Assembly (NCBI GenBank): GCA_027579435.1 | Contig: JANBPK010000778.1 | Coordinates: 75,454 to 139,453, forward strand | Direction: 5' to 3' | Source: Candolleomyces eurysporus | Lineage: Eukaryota > Basidiomycota > Agaricomycetes > Agaricales > Psathyrellaceae | Length of the DNA: 64,000 bases | Shown here: positions 46,851 through 58,079 of the stretch, in pieces | Numbering within the stretch: the stretch's first letter is position 1 | How the letters are laid out: each line of letters begins with the position of its first letter | Program-made: the position numbers and the translations under genes | Notes under the pieces: model-generated | The model's input: the letters and a program-made list of their open reading frames with translations, nothing else | What the model was told of the DNA's origin: nothing | Database searches by the model: none

Positions 46851-47236
46851 GATGAGTGCACGCCAGTCATGAGTTATGATAGTTATGATCAGTCACGACA
46901 CGACGATTCTTGAACGAGATTGATAGGAGGGATGTATGTATAGTACGGTTGACGAGACTGACATGATCCAGGGGCAAGACGTTTAATTTGATTTTAATTC
47001 GCAATATGTTAGCGAGTGATAAACGTACAGTGTCTAGCGACTATAAACTTGGTGATACAAGACTACTCTAGGTAAGGAGGGGTATCAGGAAGAGGGAAAA
47101 GATGAAAGAAAGACTTTTCGAGAAGCAGCGTTGGCGCTGAAGGAATGTGGGTCTAGCTTAAAGCCGTAATACCTAGTAGTACATATGCTGCGGGTTTGAT
47201 GAATGTGTGTGTGTGTCGACTCTACTAGTCAGCTGT
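46851..47236. other. Intergenic, convergent 3' ends
   Basis: Spacer between the plus-strand gene 8 and the minus-strand gene 9. No gene is seen. Confidence 0.6.
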
Positions 47237-49347
47237 TCATTCGGATGAGGCAGTGGCGTCAGCAAGCAATGACAGAGCCTTCGGAGTTCTGGGTTGCAGC
47301 TTGCAGTTGTAATCAGGGGGGAATCTAGATAAAGGAAAACGTGAATATTAGTTGTCAAACAAGACAATAAATGGAGTTCATAACGCACGAGATAACACCA
47401 TCTGACCACACCAGTTCAGGGAAGATGGGCTTGCCGGTAGCGTCCAATTCTGGCAAAATGTCACATGTCGCAAGGGCAGTGGCGATAATGGAGAAGATGG
47501 TTCCCTCTGCGAAGTGCATACCCGGGCAAGACCTACGACCGAAACCGAAAACGAGATCGTAGACCTTCTTCATTTCCGCATCCGAGTTTCCATATCGTTC
47601 GGGATTGAATTTGGAAGGTTCCTCGTAGACCTCGGGGTCGTGAGTCATGAACCTAGAAATGCGGTGATTAGAATAAATAGTCATACGATGGGCGATACCA
47701 CAGACGGATGCTTACCAAACATTGGGGAGGATGATAGAGTCCTTGGGAATGAAGTAGCCATCGTAGAAGTCGTCTTTGCTGGTGGAGTGAGCGATACCTG
47801 AAGGAATTTAAACATTAGCAAGAGTTGATAACGACCTCCAAAAGGTCTTACCCATGGGGACAGCGGGATTCCATCTGAGAACCTCAGCCATGATACTTCG
47901 AATGTACGGCAGTGCGGGCCTGTCGGTAATGGCGGGCAATCTGTCTGTTCCGATAACGGAGTCAAGTTCAGCTTGAGCCTTCTTCTGGATCTCTGGGTGC
48001 ATCATCATTGCCAATAAAAACGTCAAGGCGGTTGAGGCACTCTGGATAGGGGCGTCAGTCAGATAAGGAACGAAAGCTCCCAAGGGGAACAAGCTTACAG
48101 TGTCCAGGCCGGCGCCAACAGAGCTGATCGCTGCCCATGTCAACGTCTCTTCCTGTTCCGGGGTCAAAGGAGCTTGAGCTTCTGAGAGAATGGTTCCGCA
48201 AAGGTTTGGCATCAGTGCCTCGCCAGTTGTCTACAATCAGTTAGCTCATATCCACTCTATCTCCCTCTAGACGCTGAAAACGTACCATGTGCTTCTTAGT
48301 CCATTCGTAAGGTCGGCGCATGGCAGCATTCAATGTTTGCTTCATTCTCTTCGCCTCCAGCTTGAACCCTGCACCAGGGAACCACTCAGGCACATGCTTC
48401 ACTGAAATGCAGATTAGCCGCCGCCACATATATGGAGGAGAGAGGGATTCTTACAGACGGGGAAGAAATCGACCAAAAAGTTGCCCAGTTTACCAGCCCT
48501 GGTGAAGTCGTTGAGAGAGGCCAGAGTCAATTGCAAGAATTCGTCGTCGTGCGACTTGACGGGATAGCCGTAAGAGATGCGTTGAATAATTATGCCGAGA
48601 CGCCTTGGATTAATAGTTCAACAAGAGTTAGTAAGGAGGGGTTTTAGTGGAACATACATGCTGAGTTCACTTCGCAGCTTCCCAGGGCTCTGCAACAAGG
48701 TCTTGATCAAGAGTCGAGACTGTTGCTCCTGGAGAGGCCAATAACGGGGGATGGAACTGGATGTACTGAACTCTTGGGCGATAATCTTGCGCTGCTTCTT
48801 CCAAGGTTCGTCATACTTCATGAGAGTAATCGACCTATTGAATTCGCACAATTCACCCGCGAAGGCCTAAACAAGATTCATTAATATAACGATAGACAAA
48901 CGTCAGCGAGGTGATGACTCACAAATTGAGGCCTGTCAGAGTACAGCCCCGACCTCTTGTCCAACAAATCCTTCGCGACCTTAGCAGAGTTAACTGCTAT
49001 GAGGTGGTAACCCAAAAGATCCAGTTGGATGATGTCACCTTCAGGCAACATTCTTCAGTCAAACTGACACAACCACGTTGGGCTAGCGCGAAGACTCACC
49101 ATATTGCTGTTTCCAGTTTGCGATAGCGAGCCACCCATGCGATTGGGGNCATCGACAGAGCGCTGCCAAGCAGAGGCAAGCGCGTGGGGCCCGGAATCCT
49201 AGCATGACCTTTCCTTCTCGAACGCTCCTTGACTTCGCTGCCAATGTAGAAGACAACTGCAGACGCCAGCGTTGCAACCGCGACAGAGAGGACCGATATC
49301 TGGCTCAGCCTGTCGGTGGCTAGCTCAAGGAGGGGCGAGGGCGGCAT
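47237..49347 (-). CDS. Cytochrome P450 gene 9, distinct family
   Basis: Ten exons can be joined from 49347 down to TGA at 47237. An N-terminal anchor (ISVLSVAVATLASAVVFYIG) is followed by RIPGPTRLPLLG. Motifs are C-helix PWKKQRK, I-helix GAGLDT, ExxR EVLR, PERY, haem loop FGFGRRSCPG and a C-terminal FPPDYNCKL strand. It is clearly different from the ten related P450s around it and resembles CYP families with FGFGRR. An N in a C-run at 49149 causes an apparent frame break; without that base the flanking frames join as SALSM-PQSHGWLAIANW, which fits the family, so it is scored as intact. The start was placed at 49347 because a TTATAA box at 49415-49420 lies only 11 bp from the other possible ATG (49404). 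Confidence 0.88.
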
Positions 49348-50747
49348 GGTGAGATATGGTGGGGGGGGACGAAAACGGCTGAAGAGATAACTCGGCGTCT
49401 GCATTCGCCGTGGATTATAAGGTGTCCTTTTTCCATCAGGAACCGTTATGGTCGCCGTAATGGCGGGGCGTTCATTCAGGGTTCATCCTTCGCCGTCAAA
49501 CCGGATTTGATGACGGTTGATGGCTTGTCGTAAACCCAATCTTGCGGCTCACATGGCCTTCTGTGCCATGCNAGACCATGCAAGCTGCCAATCCAACAGC
49601 CTCGATTAGATTTGGGAGATTTCATTACAACTTCATTTTGTGAAGTTAAGGGCCACTAACGGAAGGTCAGCTTCAAAGTTTCTCCTCAAATGTATTGGAG
49701 TTAAAAAATGGCTATACCTTTGTCGACGAAACGTGGCACGCAACCTGTTGACCCACATACCTATTCCTGCCGTTGTTGTCAATCGGCTGGGAATCCCGGT
49801 TGCGATTTTGGGTAACAAAATGTCTTCGTGATATCTGTTCGGAGGTTCTCTTCTAACTGGCAAGTTTTCTGATGCGACTTTGTAGGGACGAAAGGAGTAT
49901 ACATTCGCTGGTCCGGATCATTAACCGGACGGTGCTTTGAATGGGGTTCAGGCTCACATCCAACTTCTTCAGTGGGTCCACAATTCTTCAAAATTTCATG
50001 ATCTTCTATGAGCGGAGAATATCTGCGTTCTGTTGCGACGGAGTTACTGTGAACGAGCGCTCTGGATCGTCTTGTTAGCAAATCGTTCCCACTTTGATCG
50101 AAAGCGGAACGAGAACATTTACGGAATAACGGAGNGTTTATAGCGGTGTACTTGCTTATATGTCTCTCTTTGTAGGTAAGAAGGGCCTTGTCATGGGTCC
50201 CGGTCAGCGCCCACCCTATCCGCGAAAAGCCATATTAAATCTTGTGCCTTTGCGTTAGGAACCTTGACCCTGCACCAAAATCCAGGTGGTTAGGGCAACA
50301 ACTCTTCGCCAGGCGTTGGCAGCTCAGTCTCCACAACACGTTGCATGTCGCGTTCTCGGTTGCCTTATTTTTCACATCTGGAAATTGTTTAAGATTCAAG
50401 CGAAAAGATTACTAAACACATAAGACTCACCGGCAGACGCAATTAACCAACCATTGACGCTCTATCAAAAAAGAAGACAATCCAGATTTGCGTAGGCTCG
50501 GCTTGGGCCTGCGTGGACCCGGAAATTGAGTAACCTCGCTATAACAGGGTATGTTTGTACGAAACCGGCGGCTGAGAGTCATTGAATTCATGGCTTGTAA
50601 GCCTAAACCACACCGAAACATTCTCGCCAGGTCAGCCGCGAAGGGCGTACATACGGTAGCTGTGAGCGCCAATCGTCATTGCATTCTGGAAGGATTCGAC
50701 CTAAAAGCATGAGTGACAGCGCGGTACCTTGAGAAGTAACGTCATAA
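49348..50747. other. Gene-free stretch
   Basis: Promoter side of gene 9, then sequence with only short open frames that lack domains. Nothing recognisable. Confidence 0.5.
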
Positions 50748-52445
50748 TCAAACTTGTATGTTCACCGACGACTCGAGATTTCCGCCTCCGCCTCGGTCCT
50801 GAGCCCACTTCAACGCTTCTAATTTGGTCTTGAACATATTTTCCTTCGCCTTCGACGTCTCCTCGCTCCAGACCGGGAGAGACGAGTCCAGCTCCGGAAG
50901 GATTTTAACAACATCCTCTCGTAACCCCCTTCCGTATCCTTCTTCATCTACCGACATAACACTATATGTGAGAAAAGAAGTCGGATCTTCCATCCCGACC
51001 AGCCTCANCCGAATGGCCTCCAACCGATTACGCTCGTACGCCAGTCTGTCCCAGGTAGAAGACGGGATGGGGATACGGTGATCAAAGACGAGCGCGACAT
51101 ACGTGCTAACAATGTCNGCAGTTAGGAAAGGAGTGTAGGTCATNACAGACCCCACAAACGCGAGCGAGGGATTGGGACCGTAGATACTGANGCGGTGTAA
51201 ATGTGGAATTCGTCTAGGCCGGGTCTGGGGTGTAACAACGGGGACATGTCGACGATCTTGGTCGTCTGAAGATGCTGGAGGAGGACCTGTATCGGGCGAT
51301 GTGGATGTATAGCCNTAGCCCGGCTCGGAGTGCAACTGGGGCCTGTGGAAGACCTTGACGAACTCTGTGAATGCNTAGTATCCAGTGCCAACGTAGACAA
51401 TATCCAAGTCCTCNATGATAGAACCGTCCTTCAGGTCTGCCGTAATTTTCGGTGTCTTCTGAACATCCTTTTCTCCGGAGTCTGTGTCTTCCACGAGGTG
51501 GACGGTATATTTCAAAACAGAAGAGACCGTTTTGATTCGCGAGTCCGGGAGACTTGGGAATCCCGGCCATGCTGGACGTCTGATGCTCTGGTATACCGGA
51601 GTTTGAGCGACCGCCGCCAACTGAGCAGCGATGTCGTTGGACGAGTTGGCGTTTGCAACAACAAGACACGACTTCGCGCGTGTTTTTAGTCAGTTTGGGT
51701 AGCAACATTCAGATGCGCGGCATACCTTATTTTCGTTGCCTTGTGGCCCTCGCCACTCCTTGGCATGTTTTGCCAATCCGAGGTTTCGCAACTGATCCAA
51801 ACCCGGGGTATCTGGCCATTCAGGGTTGTCGTGCCAGTGAACAGCAACGATCACAGCGTCCCAGATCTCTTCGATTTCCTTCCCGTTTCCCTCGTCGCTC
51901 CAATCTCGTAGGACGACCCTCCAACCTTGTCCCCATGGCCTCTCTTCGACTAAAGCCACCTCAGTGTTCAACCTGATGAGACCCGATTGCAAGTAAGGCT
52001 CTGCGAAGGACTTCAAGTAGGCGAACGTCTCTGAGAGGGTCGGGAATGGCTGCCCTTCTTCTGCAGTCGGTGGTGGGGGAAACGGGCGTCCAGAAAATGA
52101 TAGGAATTCAGGGAGGACATTTCCGATCAGCCCCTTGTACGCTGGGGAGGGCCAGCGAGGTTTGGTCGAAGACGCGGCGGCGGCGACATCGGGTTCCAGG
52201 TTCCTACAGCATGAGATCAGCTAAAGAAAGTTCAACAGACGTCGTACACACCATACTCCTCCAATATCAGCCCTTCGTTCGACTACTTGCACCGTATCGA
52301 ATTGCCCGCGTTCGAGGAGATTGCGCAGCGATACCAGCCCAGCCGGACCGGCTCCTACAATAAGCACACGCTTTGGGATAGGTACAGGGAATGGATCTTC
52401 TAGTTGCACATCGTTGTAGACTGTTTCAGGGGTTGTAGATGCCAT
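50748..52445 (-). CDS. Flavin-dependent monooxygenase (FMO-like)
   Basis: Three exons, 52252-52445, 51726-52203 and 50748-51671, with consensus introns and exact phase give 531 residues. The FAD-binding GAGPAG is at 31-36 inside RVLIVGAGPAGLVSL, followed by ERRADIGGVW. A GLAKHAKEW segment corresponds to the FMO identifying region, and a TGY motif is at about 320-322. Such enzymes use FAD and NADPH to oxygenate soft nucleophiles or act as Baeyer-Villiger oxidases. The second nucleotide-binding motif, normally GxGxSxxD, reads ANANSSND at 230-237, so both glycines are replaced. Several N bases fall in exon 3 without breaking the frame. Its position next to the P450 block suggests a role in the same oxidative metabolism, which is inference. 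Confidence 0.85.
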
Positions 52446-53645
52446 CCTCTACTGGAAGGAGATGGTGGTAGGCCTAAGACTATTGTAGGGCGCGATTCCT
52501 GTGATATGCTTCCCGTGAATACCGCCACGGATAAGAATCATATCACATATCCTGCTATTCGGCGGACCCAGGTCATTTTGCCCATGTTCGTGGAACGAAG
52601 TGATCATGGGATGCTTTAAATGAATCGCTGATGCACTGATTGGTCTTCAGGGGCCAAAATGCTGAATAAAAATGAACATCCGAAGGGAACGGTTCCTTAA
52701 TGGTCATGTCAAACCTAAACTGTGGGCGTTAAGTTGGTACAGGCTTGTAGTTAAAGTACTAGTGGGCATACCTTGAAGAAGAAACAAGATCCTTTCAAGA
52801 AGCTCCAGCCCGTTTTGATGAATTATCCCTTGCAGCTTTTGGGTCTCCGTACGGTCGATGTTGATGGAATTAGAAGAGGCGAAAATGAAGCAAAACAGCT
52901 CATGGCTGGAGCTTGAAGGGCCGGATATAGTGAAAAGAGTGAAACCCTGGTCCATATCAGCACTATGTCACAGTTTCCGGCTCGGAGTCGGACGCAACGA
53001 CGACGAGAGTTCAAATGAATCGCCGAGCTGCAGGAGCCAAAAGGGTGGATACTACCGCTCAAGCGGCCTTTCCGTGCGGCGGTCGTTAAACCTACGTGGG
53101 ACGGACTAAGACGTGCCACTGCACAGACATCGCATAGCATATAGCCATACCTTGCTGATCCAATTACAAGGAACCTTGTTGACTCTCCGAATGTTTGGGT
53201 CGAGTCAGATGACGGGAGGTGCAAGTGAAGCTCATGCTTGGGTGAAGGGGAGTGTCGAACGCTGGTCATCCCCATCGAGCTCGTCGTCGTTGCGGTCGAC
53301 AAGCGAGCCATCGAATGAACTGCCGGTGCACTCATCGGTCCTTTCCTCGCCATACTTTGACGCATTGACCCTACAATCTCGAGGACAATTGGGCTTGCTT
53401 CGAGTCCAATGCCGACCTCGTGCTCGCGAAGCTGAGCAGCTCACAGCTCGAGCCCGAGGAGCCAGATAGTATTGAGGAGAGGAGACCGACTGTGTAGCAC
53501 CCTGGGCCGCAATTTCGAGGTCGTCGTCGTCGCGGTTGCGTCGCAGTCGACCGTGATGACGACGAGAGCTGATTGAGGAACGTCGGGCCTGCTTCGGCCG
53601 GACTTCGCTCGACGGACTGATCTTCGGGCGTTTTAGTCTTCCAAT
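52446..53645. other. Gene-free or unresolved stretch
   Basis: The minus strand has two overlapping open frames (52823-53365 and 53232-53444), rich in Ser, Arg and Asp codons, but no domain is recognisable and I could not build a spliced model. A tandem gtcgtcgtcg/cgacgacg composition explains some of the openness. I do not call a gene. Confidence 0.35.
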
Positions 53646-53719
53646 GGTTCAATGGTCTAGTTGGTCATGATTTCTGTCTAACACACAGAAGGTCCCCAGT
53701 TCGAACCTGGGTTGAACCA
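53646..53719 (+). tRNA. tRNA-Val (anticodon AAC)
   Basis: A 74-nt cloverleaf with an acceptor stem GGTTCAA/TTGAACC that is fully paired. The anticodon stem TCTGT/ACAGA encloses the seven-base loop CTAACAC with anticodon AAC. The T arm is CCCAG-TTCGAAC-CTGGG and the discriminator base is A. No intron. A run of T follows at 53721 and again at 53732, a typical RNA polymerase III terminator. Confidence 0.95.
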
Positions 53720-53745
53720 ATTTTTCTCTTTGTTTTTTTTTTTCC
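53720..53745 (+). terminator. Pol III T-run terminator of tRNA-Val
   Basis: TTTTT directly after the tRNA, followed by a longer T run about ten bases later. Confidence 0.6.
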
Positions 53746-54362
53746 TTGGTCCGTCAGCTCCAATTGGGATCGACCTTGTCGTCTATCACGTCGTTCAAAT
53801 CCTAAATTCTCCGTGGATAATTACGACAAGTGCCCAGAGACTCTCGTTGAGCCCGTTCAGAGCTTATTGCTTGATTAGGGCGCGAATGATGGCTTGGGGC
53901 GGATAAACATCCTTGACCTTGAACTCTCATCATTCATGCGTTGAAGACCGCCAGCTGTTCTTACTCCGTTAATATATCCAAATACTACTCGAGATCGCGC
54001 ACCGCAGTTGTCAAAGCGAGAGGGTCATCTGATAATTGGTACGTGTTCGGACTATCGACTGGGTTGGACCTGATGACTTCAACCGTAACATCAGTTCGTG
54101 TGCTCTAGATTGTTATATCATTCAAATTCTGGAACCAAGATACTCCAGGACAGTGTGGTTCCCGTGCCTTCTCTTGCGACAGTCCAAGCCACGTCATTCT
54201 CCGAGAGCCCTTTTAAAACTGCCTAGATGCAGTGAGACTGCTCCGGAGCCAGAGACAAACGAAGAATTCGGCCACCCGTTCATCCGCTCCACACCTCGGG
54301 TAGGAAATTATTGTTTTTTGAGCTTTTTCGCTTCTGACGTCTCAGGCTTTAGCATATTGATC
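53746..54362. other. Intergenic, upstream of F-box gene
   Basis: The frame of the downstream gene is open back to 54036 but has no ATG before 54363, so this is treated as 5' leader and promoter. No other gene is seen. Confidence 0.5.
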
Positions 54363-56177
54363 ATGGAGTGCACTCTCCCTTCGCATTGCTCTGACTTGGA
54401 TGGGCAGGCTTTGGCTAACCGAACGCCACTGCCAAAGCTAGCCCCTTTTCTACTACACTCATCTTCCATTCCTTCAGAGGAAGAGAAGTTGTCTGTGGAG
54501 AAGGCTATACAGGAAACAAAGACGACCCTTTCGGTGCTTGACGAAGAGATTGCCCGCCTCAGGTCTTCTCTCGCCCTACTGGAGTCTCGCAGAGAAGGTA
54601 CGGAAAGGCATCTCGCAGAACAGCAGGCGGTCCTATCCTCACTTCGTCATATTCCGCCCGAAATTTTGGGTGAAATCTTTCTTTACACTTGCTCGGAATC
54701 CACCATCTCGTGGCCCCGTCACTCTCACCCACCCCAATCCGAGATTCCGGTCATTGACGAAATTCCTTGGCAGTTGGGGGCAGTGTGCAGTTATTGGAGA
54801 ACTGTGCTGCACTCTCTGCCTAAACTATGGTCGACAATCCATGTCGACGTTGCCTCTACGCAGATACCCCAGGGTGTTCCAACTCTCTATCTCACACAGC
54901 GAGTCCACCGATTTATCGAGACCTGCCTCACGCGTTCAGGATCCGAGCCGCTGAATTTCACCCTCAAATACGCGGCCACGCCTTCCAAAAGCCCCGAGGA
55001 AGATGAAGCTCGTGAGCTAACCTGCTCGGTCCTTGCTGCGCTGGTCGAGGTCTCCGAGCGGTGGGCGAATGTTACCCTGGATTTAGAAGACTTATTCAGC
55101 TTCCACGCAATCCTCGCTCCAGCACGCGAAAGAGTTCCCAATCTCCATACGCTCTACCTTTGTTCTTCGGGACAAAGCGCCACCACACCTCGACCGTGGC
55201 ACGCCATTGACGCGTTCGTCGTCGCTCCTCGGCTCGCTAACCTCACCCTCATCCATATCTCACACCCCACCCACAATCTCCGACTCCCTTGGTACCAGCT
55301 CAAGTCCTTACGGTCTAAAGGGAGCAACTTCCATGAGGGCGAGTTTACGCGACTCTTGCAGCAGTCGCATTCGCTGGAGGAGTTCAGGACTGAGGATGAG
55401 AGGGTCTTGGATTTAGCGGTCACCTCCGCCAACTCGAACACCAGTAACAGCAACAACAGCGCAGTCCACCTCCCGTCTCTTCGCTCCCTCGTCATCACCA
55501 ACAAAGGGTCCTATATCTCGAGGATCTTCCAACTCATTACAGCGCCTTCTCTCACCCATCTCTCTATCCACTCCCGCACCGCTTATAGCGCCGACCACAC
55601 CATTTCCATGCTACGTCGTTCCTTATGCTCTCTGCAGCTACGAAGTCTGACTTTAGAGAGTTCGCGGGACTTGGAGGTGATGTGGGAGGAGAACTACGGA
55701 ATCTTCTGTCTTTTAGCAGAGGTGAAGGGTGTGGAGGAGTGTGTGTTGAGAGTGAGCAAGGCGGCGGACGAAATTATTCCAAGGTTGACGGTCAGGCGAG
55801 GGATGGGTGCTGGTCCTCAGCGGTCTCCCGTTATCCCTAGTTCACATACCAGCAGCGGAATCGGACTCATGGGCAGTGGGTACGGGATGGGCCAGGTTTC
55901 TACCAAGACTTCAGGTCAAGGAGCAGTCTTGTTGCCCAACCTGAGATACTTCTCGTTGGAAGATTCGTTTTGTGACTCTGCGGCAGAGTTGAAAGAGATG
56001 CTGCAAAGTCGGATGGTAGCAGGTGGTGGTGCGTCGAATGGAGTCTCTTCTGGAATTGCTCAGTTGAGTAAGGTCCACTTGAAGCTGTCCAGGCCCGCTC
56101 CACCGTCTTATTCCGAGCTCGATATCCTCAAGGACGTAGCAAAAGAGAAGGGTGTGCAAATGGATATCCTCGTCTGA
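54363..56177 (+). CDS. F-box protein with N-terminal coiled coil
   Basis: A single exon of 604 residues from the first in-frame ATG. Residues 40-95 form a predicted coiled coil (EKLSVEKAIQ..LDEEIARLRSSLALLE..HLAEQQAVLSSL). The F-box follows at about 95-140 (LRHIPPEILGEIF..CSYWRTVLHSLPKLWSTI), the standard arrangement of Agaricomycete F-box proteins. The rest is a divergent leucine-rich-like region with a Gly/Ser-rich linker at about 590-640 of the open frame. F-box proteins are substrate receptors of SCF ubiquitin ligases; the target is unknown. It converges with the next gene, with 31 bp between the stop codons. Confidence 0.88.
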   Translation: MECTLPSHCSDLDGQALANRTPLPKLAPFLLHSSSIPSEEEKLSVEKAIQETKTTLSVLDEEIARLRSSLALLESRREGTERHLAEQQAVLSSLRHIPPEILGEIFLYTCSESTISWPRHSHPPQSEIPVIDEIPWQLGAVCSYWRTVLHSLPKLWSTIHVDVASTQIPQGVPTLYLTQRVHRFIETCLTRSGSEPLNFTLKYAATPSKSPEEDEARELTCSVLAALVEVSERWANVTLDLEDLFSFHAILAPARERVPNLHTLYLCSSGQSATTPRPWHAIDAFVVAPRLANLTLIHISHPTHNLRLPWYQLKSLRSKGSNFHEGEFTRLLQQSHSLEEFRTEDERVLDLAVTSANSNTSNSNNSAVHLPSLRSLVITNKGSYISRIFQLITAPSLTHLSIHSRTAYSADHTISMLRRSLCSLQLRSLTLESSRDLEVMWEENYGIFCLLAEVKGVEECVLRVSKAADEIIPRLTVRRGMGAGPQRSPVIPSSHTSSGIGLMGSGYGMGQVSTKTSGQGAVLLPNLRYFSLEDSFCDSAAELKEMLQSRMVAGGGASNGVSSGIAQLSKVHLKLSRPAPPSYSELDILKDVAKEKGVQMDILV

Positions 56178-56208
56178 TTTCTTTGCTTTATACTACAGTG
56201 TACAATGT

Positions 56209-57519
56209 TCATCGGATGGTAACAGAAAATCCTCGATCGCTCCAGTCCTTAATCTTTTGGTTATGGTCCTCTGTAATTACCCAGTTCTTTCCCGATCCAA
56301 TGACAGTTACCGACTTTAGGGCCGCTGTGTCAGCTGCATCCCAGCGTGACTCCAAGAATCTAATGACCACCTCGGGCGCAAAGTCTACTTCGCCCTCGAA
56401 TTTAAAGGTACTAAGGTTCGGTACCAACGGACGAGACCCCGTTGTCAATGCGTCTGCCGGCCGAAGAAACCTCTCCCCAAATTCGCAACTATCGTCCCAA
56501 GAGACCCGATGCAGGTCGAGGTGTCGAAGGTTAGATAGAAAAGACAGGGACAGGACCACGAGGAAATGCTCCACCTCGAGGTGGCCGTAATGGATGGTCA
56601 AAGACTCCAACTGCGTGCATCGTTTGGGTGTAAAGATGATGAGAGGGAATGGACTGTGAAGGTAGAACTCGGTGGGTTCTCTGGACCGCCGGCTTGGCAA
56701 ACGGAACACCAGCGATTTCAACTGGGGGAGACGAAGTCCGGAAAAGGCTTCCTGAGCGAATTCGTTGGCGAAGACCTGCTGCACTTCGAAAGTGAAATGG
56801 CTGATGTTTGTATGGGTTGTCATGAGCCGTCGAGGCCCTTCCCACTGCTGCAGTTCGAGTGCGAGGACGATACGGAAATCCTGCAAGTTCTTGCACAATT
56901 CAATTGCATTGAAGACTTCGTACGCGGCTGCACGGTGCAGCTGGAGATGGACGAGGTTGTCCCACGGAAGGGTGAAAGAATCGAGAAAGAAATGCTTGAT
57001 GATAGCTTTGGTGAGCTGGGGGCTGCGTTCGAATGTACGCAGAGGAGAGGGCCGGAAGAAGATATGATCGTCTTGGTGGCTCGTAGAGAAGGATACCTGA
57101 GTGAGGACTGGCCAATCCACATCAATCATAGTCAACTGGCCGTAGATTGGACCCGGGAGGGCGAACGATATTGACGATATCTGTTTGGCCTTTCTTCCAA
57201 TCAATTGGAAAAGTTGAAGCCAGTCGTCAAGGGCCAATCCCAGATTTCTCGCACTGCCAACAGAAAGTGCTAAGGGGAGGTTCTGAGCACGATCTAGCCA
57301 GTGCTCGAGTAGTATTACTTGAGTACGGAACCCATGGTGAGCAATAAAGTCGACGCTGGCCCACAAACTGGCTAGGCCGAAGGCGATGGCTCTCCAACTC
57401 TGGGACACCTTTCCGAGTGTTAAGGGGGAAATGGGATTCGGTTCAGACCTCGCGCGGAGGAAGATTTCGATCAATAGTTCTCCAGGTAGTTCGACCTCGA
57501 GCTGAGGGACCGTCATCAT
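56209..57519 (-). CDS. F-box protein
   Basis: A single exon of 436 residues. The start is the first of two adjacent ATGs (57519); the open frame extends to a TTG that is not used. The F-box lies at the N terminus (VELPGELLIEIFLRA..KVSQSWRAIAFGLASLWASVDF), without the coiled coil of its convergent neighbour. The remainder alternates strand and helix segments with LESLTIHYG and LSNLRHLDLH patterns, like degenerate leucine-rich repeats. Likely an SCF substrate receptor; partner unknown. Confidence 0.88.
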   Translation of the reverse strand: MMTVPQLEVELPGELLIEIFLRARSEPNPISPLTLGKVSQSWRAIAFGLASLWASVDFIAHHGFRTQVILLEHWLDRAQNLPLALSVGSARNLGLALDDWLQLFQLIGRKAKQISSISFALPGPIYGQLTMIDVDWPVLTQVSFSTSHQDDHIFFRPSPLRTFERSPQLTKAIIKHFFLDSFTLPWDNLVHLQLHRAAAYEVFNAIELCKNLQDFRIVLALELQQWEGPRRLMTTHTNISHFTFEVQQVFANEFAQEAFSGLRLPQLKSLVFRLPSRRSREPTEFYLHSPFPLIIFTPKRCTQLESLTIHYGHLEVEHFLVVLSLSFLSNLRHLDLHRVSWDDSCEFGERFLRPADALTTGSRPLVPNLSTFKFEGEVDFAPEVVIRFLESRWDAADTAALKSVTVIGSGKNWVITEDHNQKIKDWSDRGFSVTIR

Positions 57520-58079
57520 GAATCTAGAGACCAAGCTTCAACCTCAGAGCTCAGTTAAATCGAACGAGGTTCTCGAACCCACCCACGGTGACGGCGAAAA
57601 CAGCAATCGTTGAGGGCCTCTTGTTTCTGTTCGGGGCTCTCGACAAGGCCGTTTGTCCAACTAGACTCTGAAGATAAGATCACCGATCTGTTCCTTTGAT
57701 GCTGACCAACTTTCCAGGTTTCTCCGAAGCTTCAAGCAGCCTCAGGCCTCAAGGCCTCAGCTTTCGATTGTTCTCACCCTTTTTCAATTCGGATTTCTGG
57801 GAGGGTTGAATAGAGAAGGTTCCGAGCTTCGCCTGCAGTCGGAGACATTCGACAGGTAAAAAGTCAGTGTANANATTGAGGCAATTCTTTAGATATAAAA
57901 TGGAGAAACGATGGAAAGGTTGGGTAGGTAGTGAAAAACAAGATTCTTTACTGCTTGTAAATTCAAGCAAGGGTTAAATTGAAGGCAAAATTTGCCTCCT
58001 TGAGAGGCTTGATGCTGCAGGGCACACGGCAGGGACTAAAATGTCATTCGCATATCTTACTCGTCGGTAGCTCTTCTGG
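57520..58079. other. Intergenic
   Basis: Promoter side of the F-box gene and 3' flank of P450 gene 10. Two N bases are at about 57871. No gene is seen. Confidence 0.55.

Noticed and set aside
47200..47215. gtgtgtgtgt microsatellite near the end of gene 9
   Set aside because: Five dinucleotide units only; too short to be notable.
52823..53444. Minus-strand open frame of 180 codons and an overlapping acidic frame
   Set aside because: Low-complexity codon composition and no recognisable family; two overlapping frames cannot both be real and neither could be extended by splicing.
54036..54362. 327-bp N-terminal extension of the F-box gene
   Set aside because: The frame is open but begins at TTG and contains no ATG before 54363; the residues show no domain.
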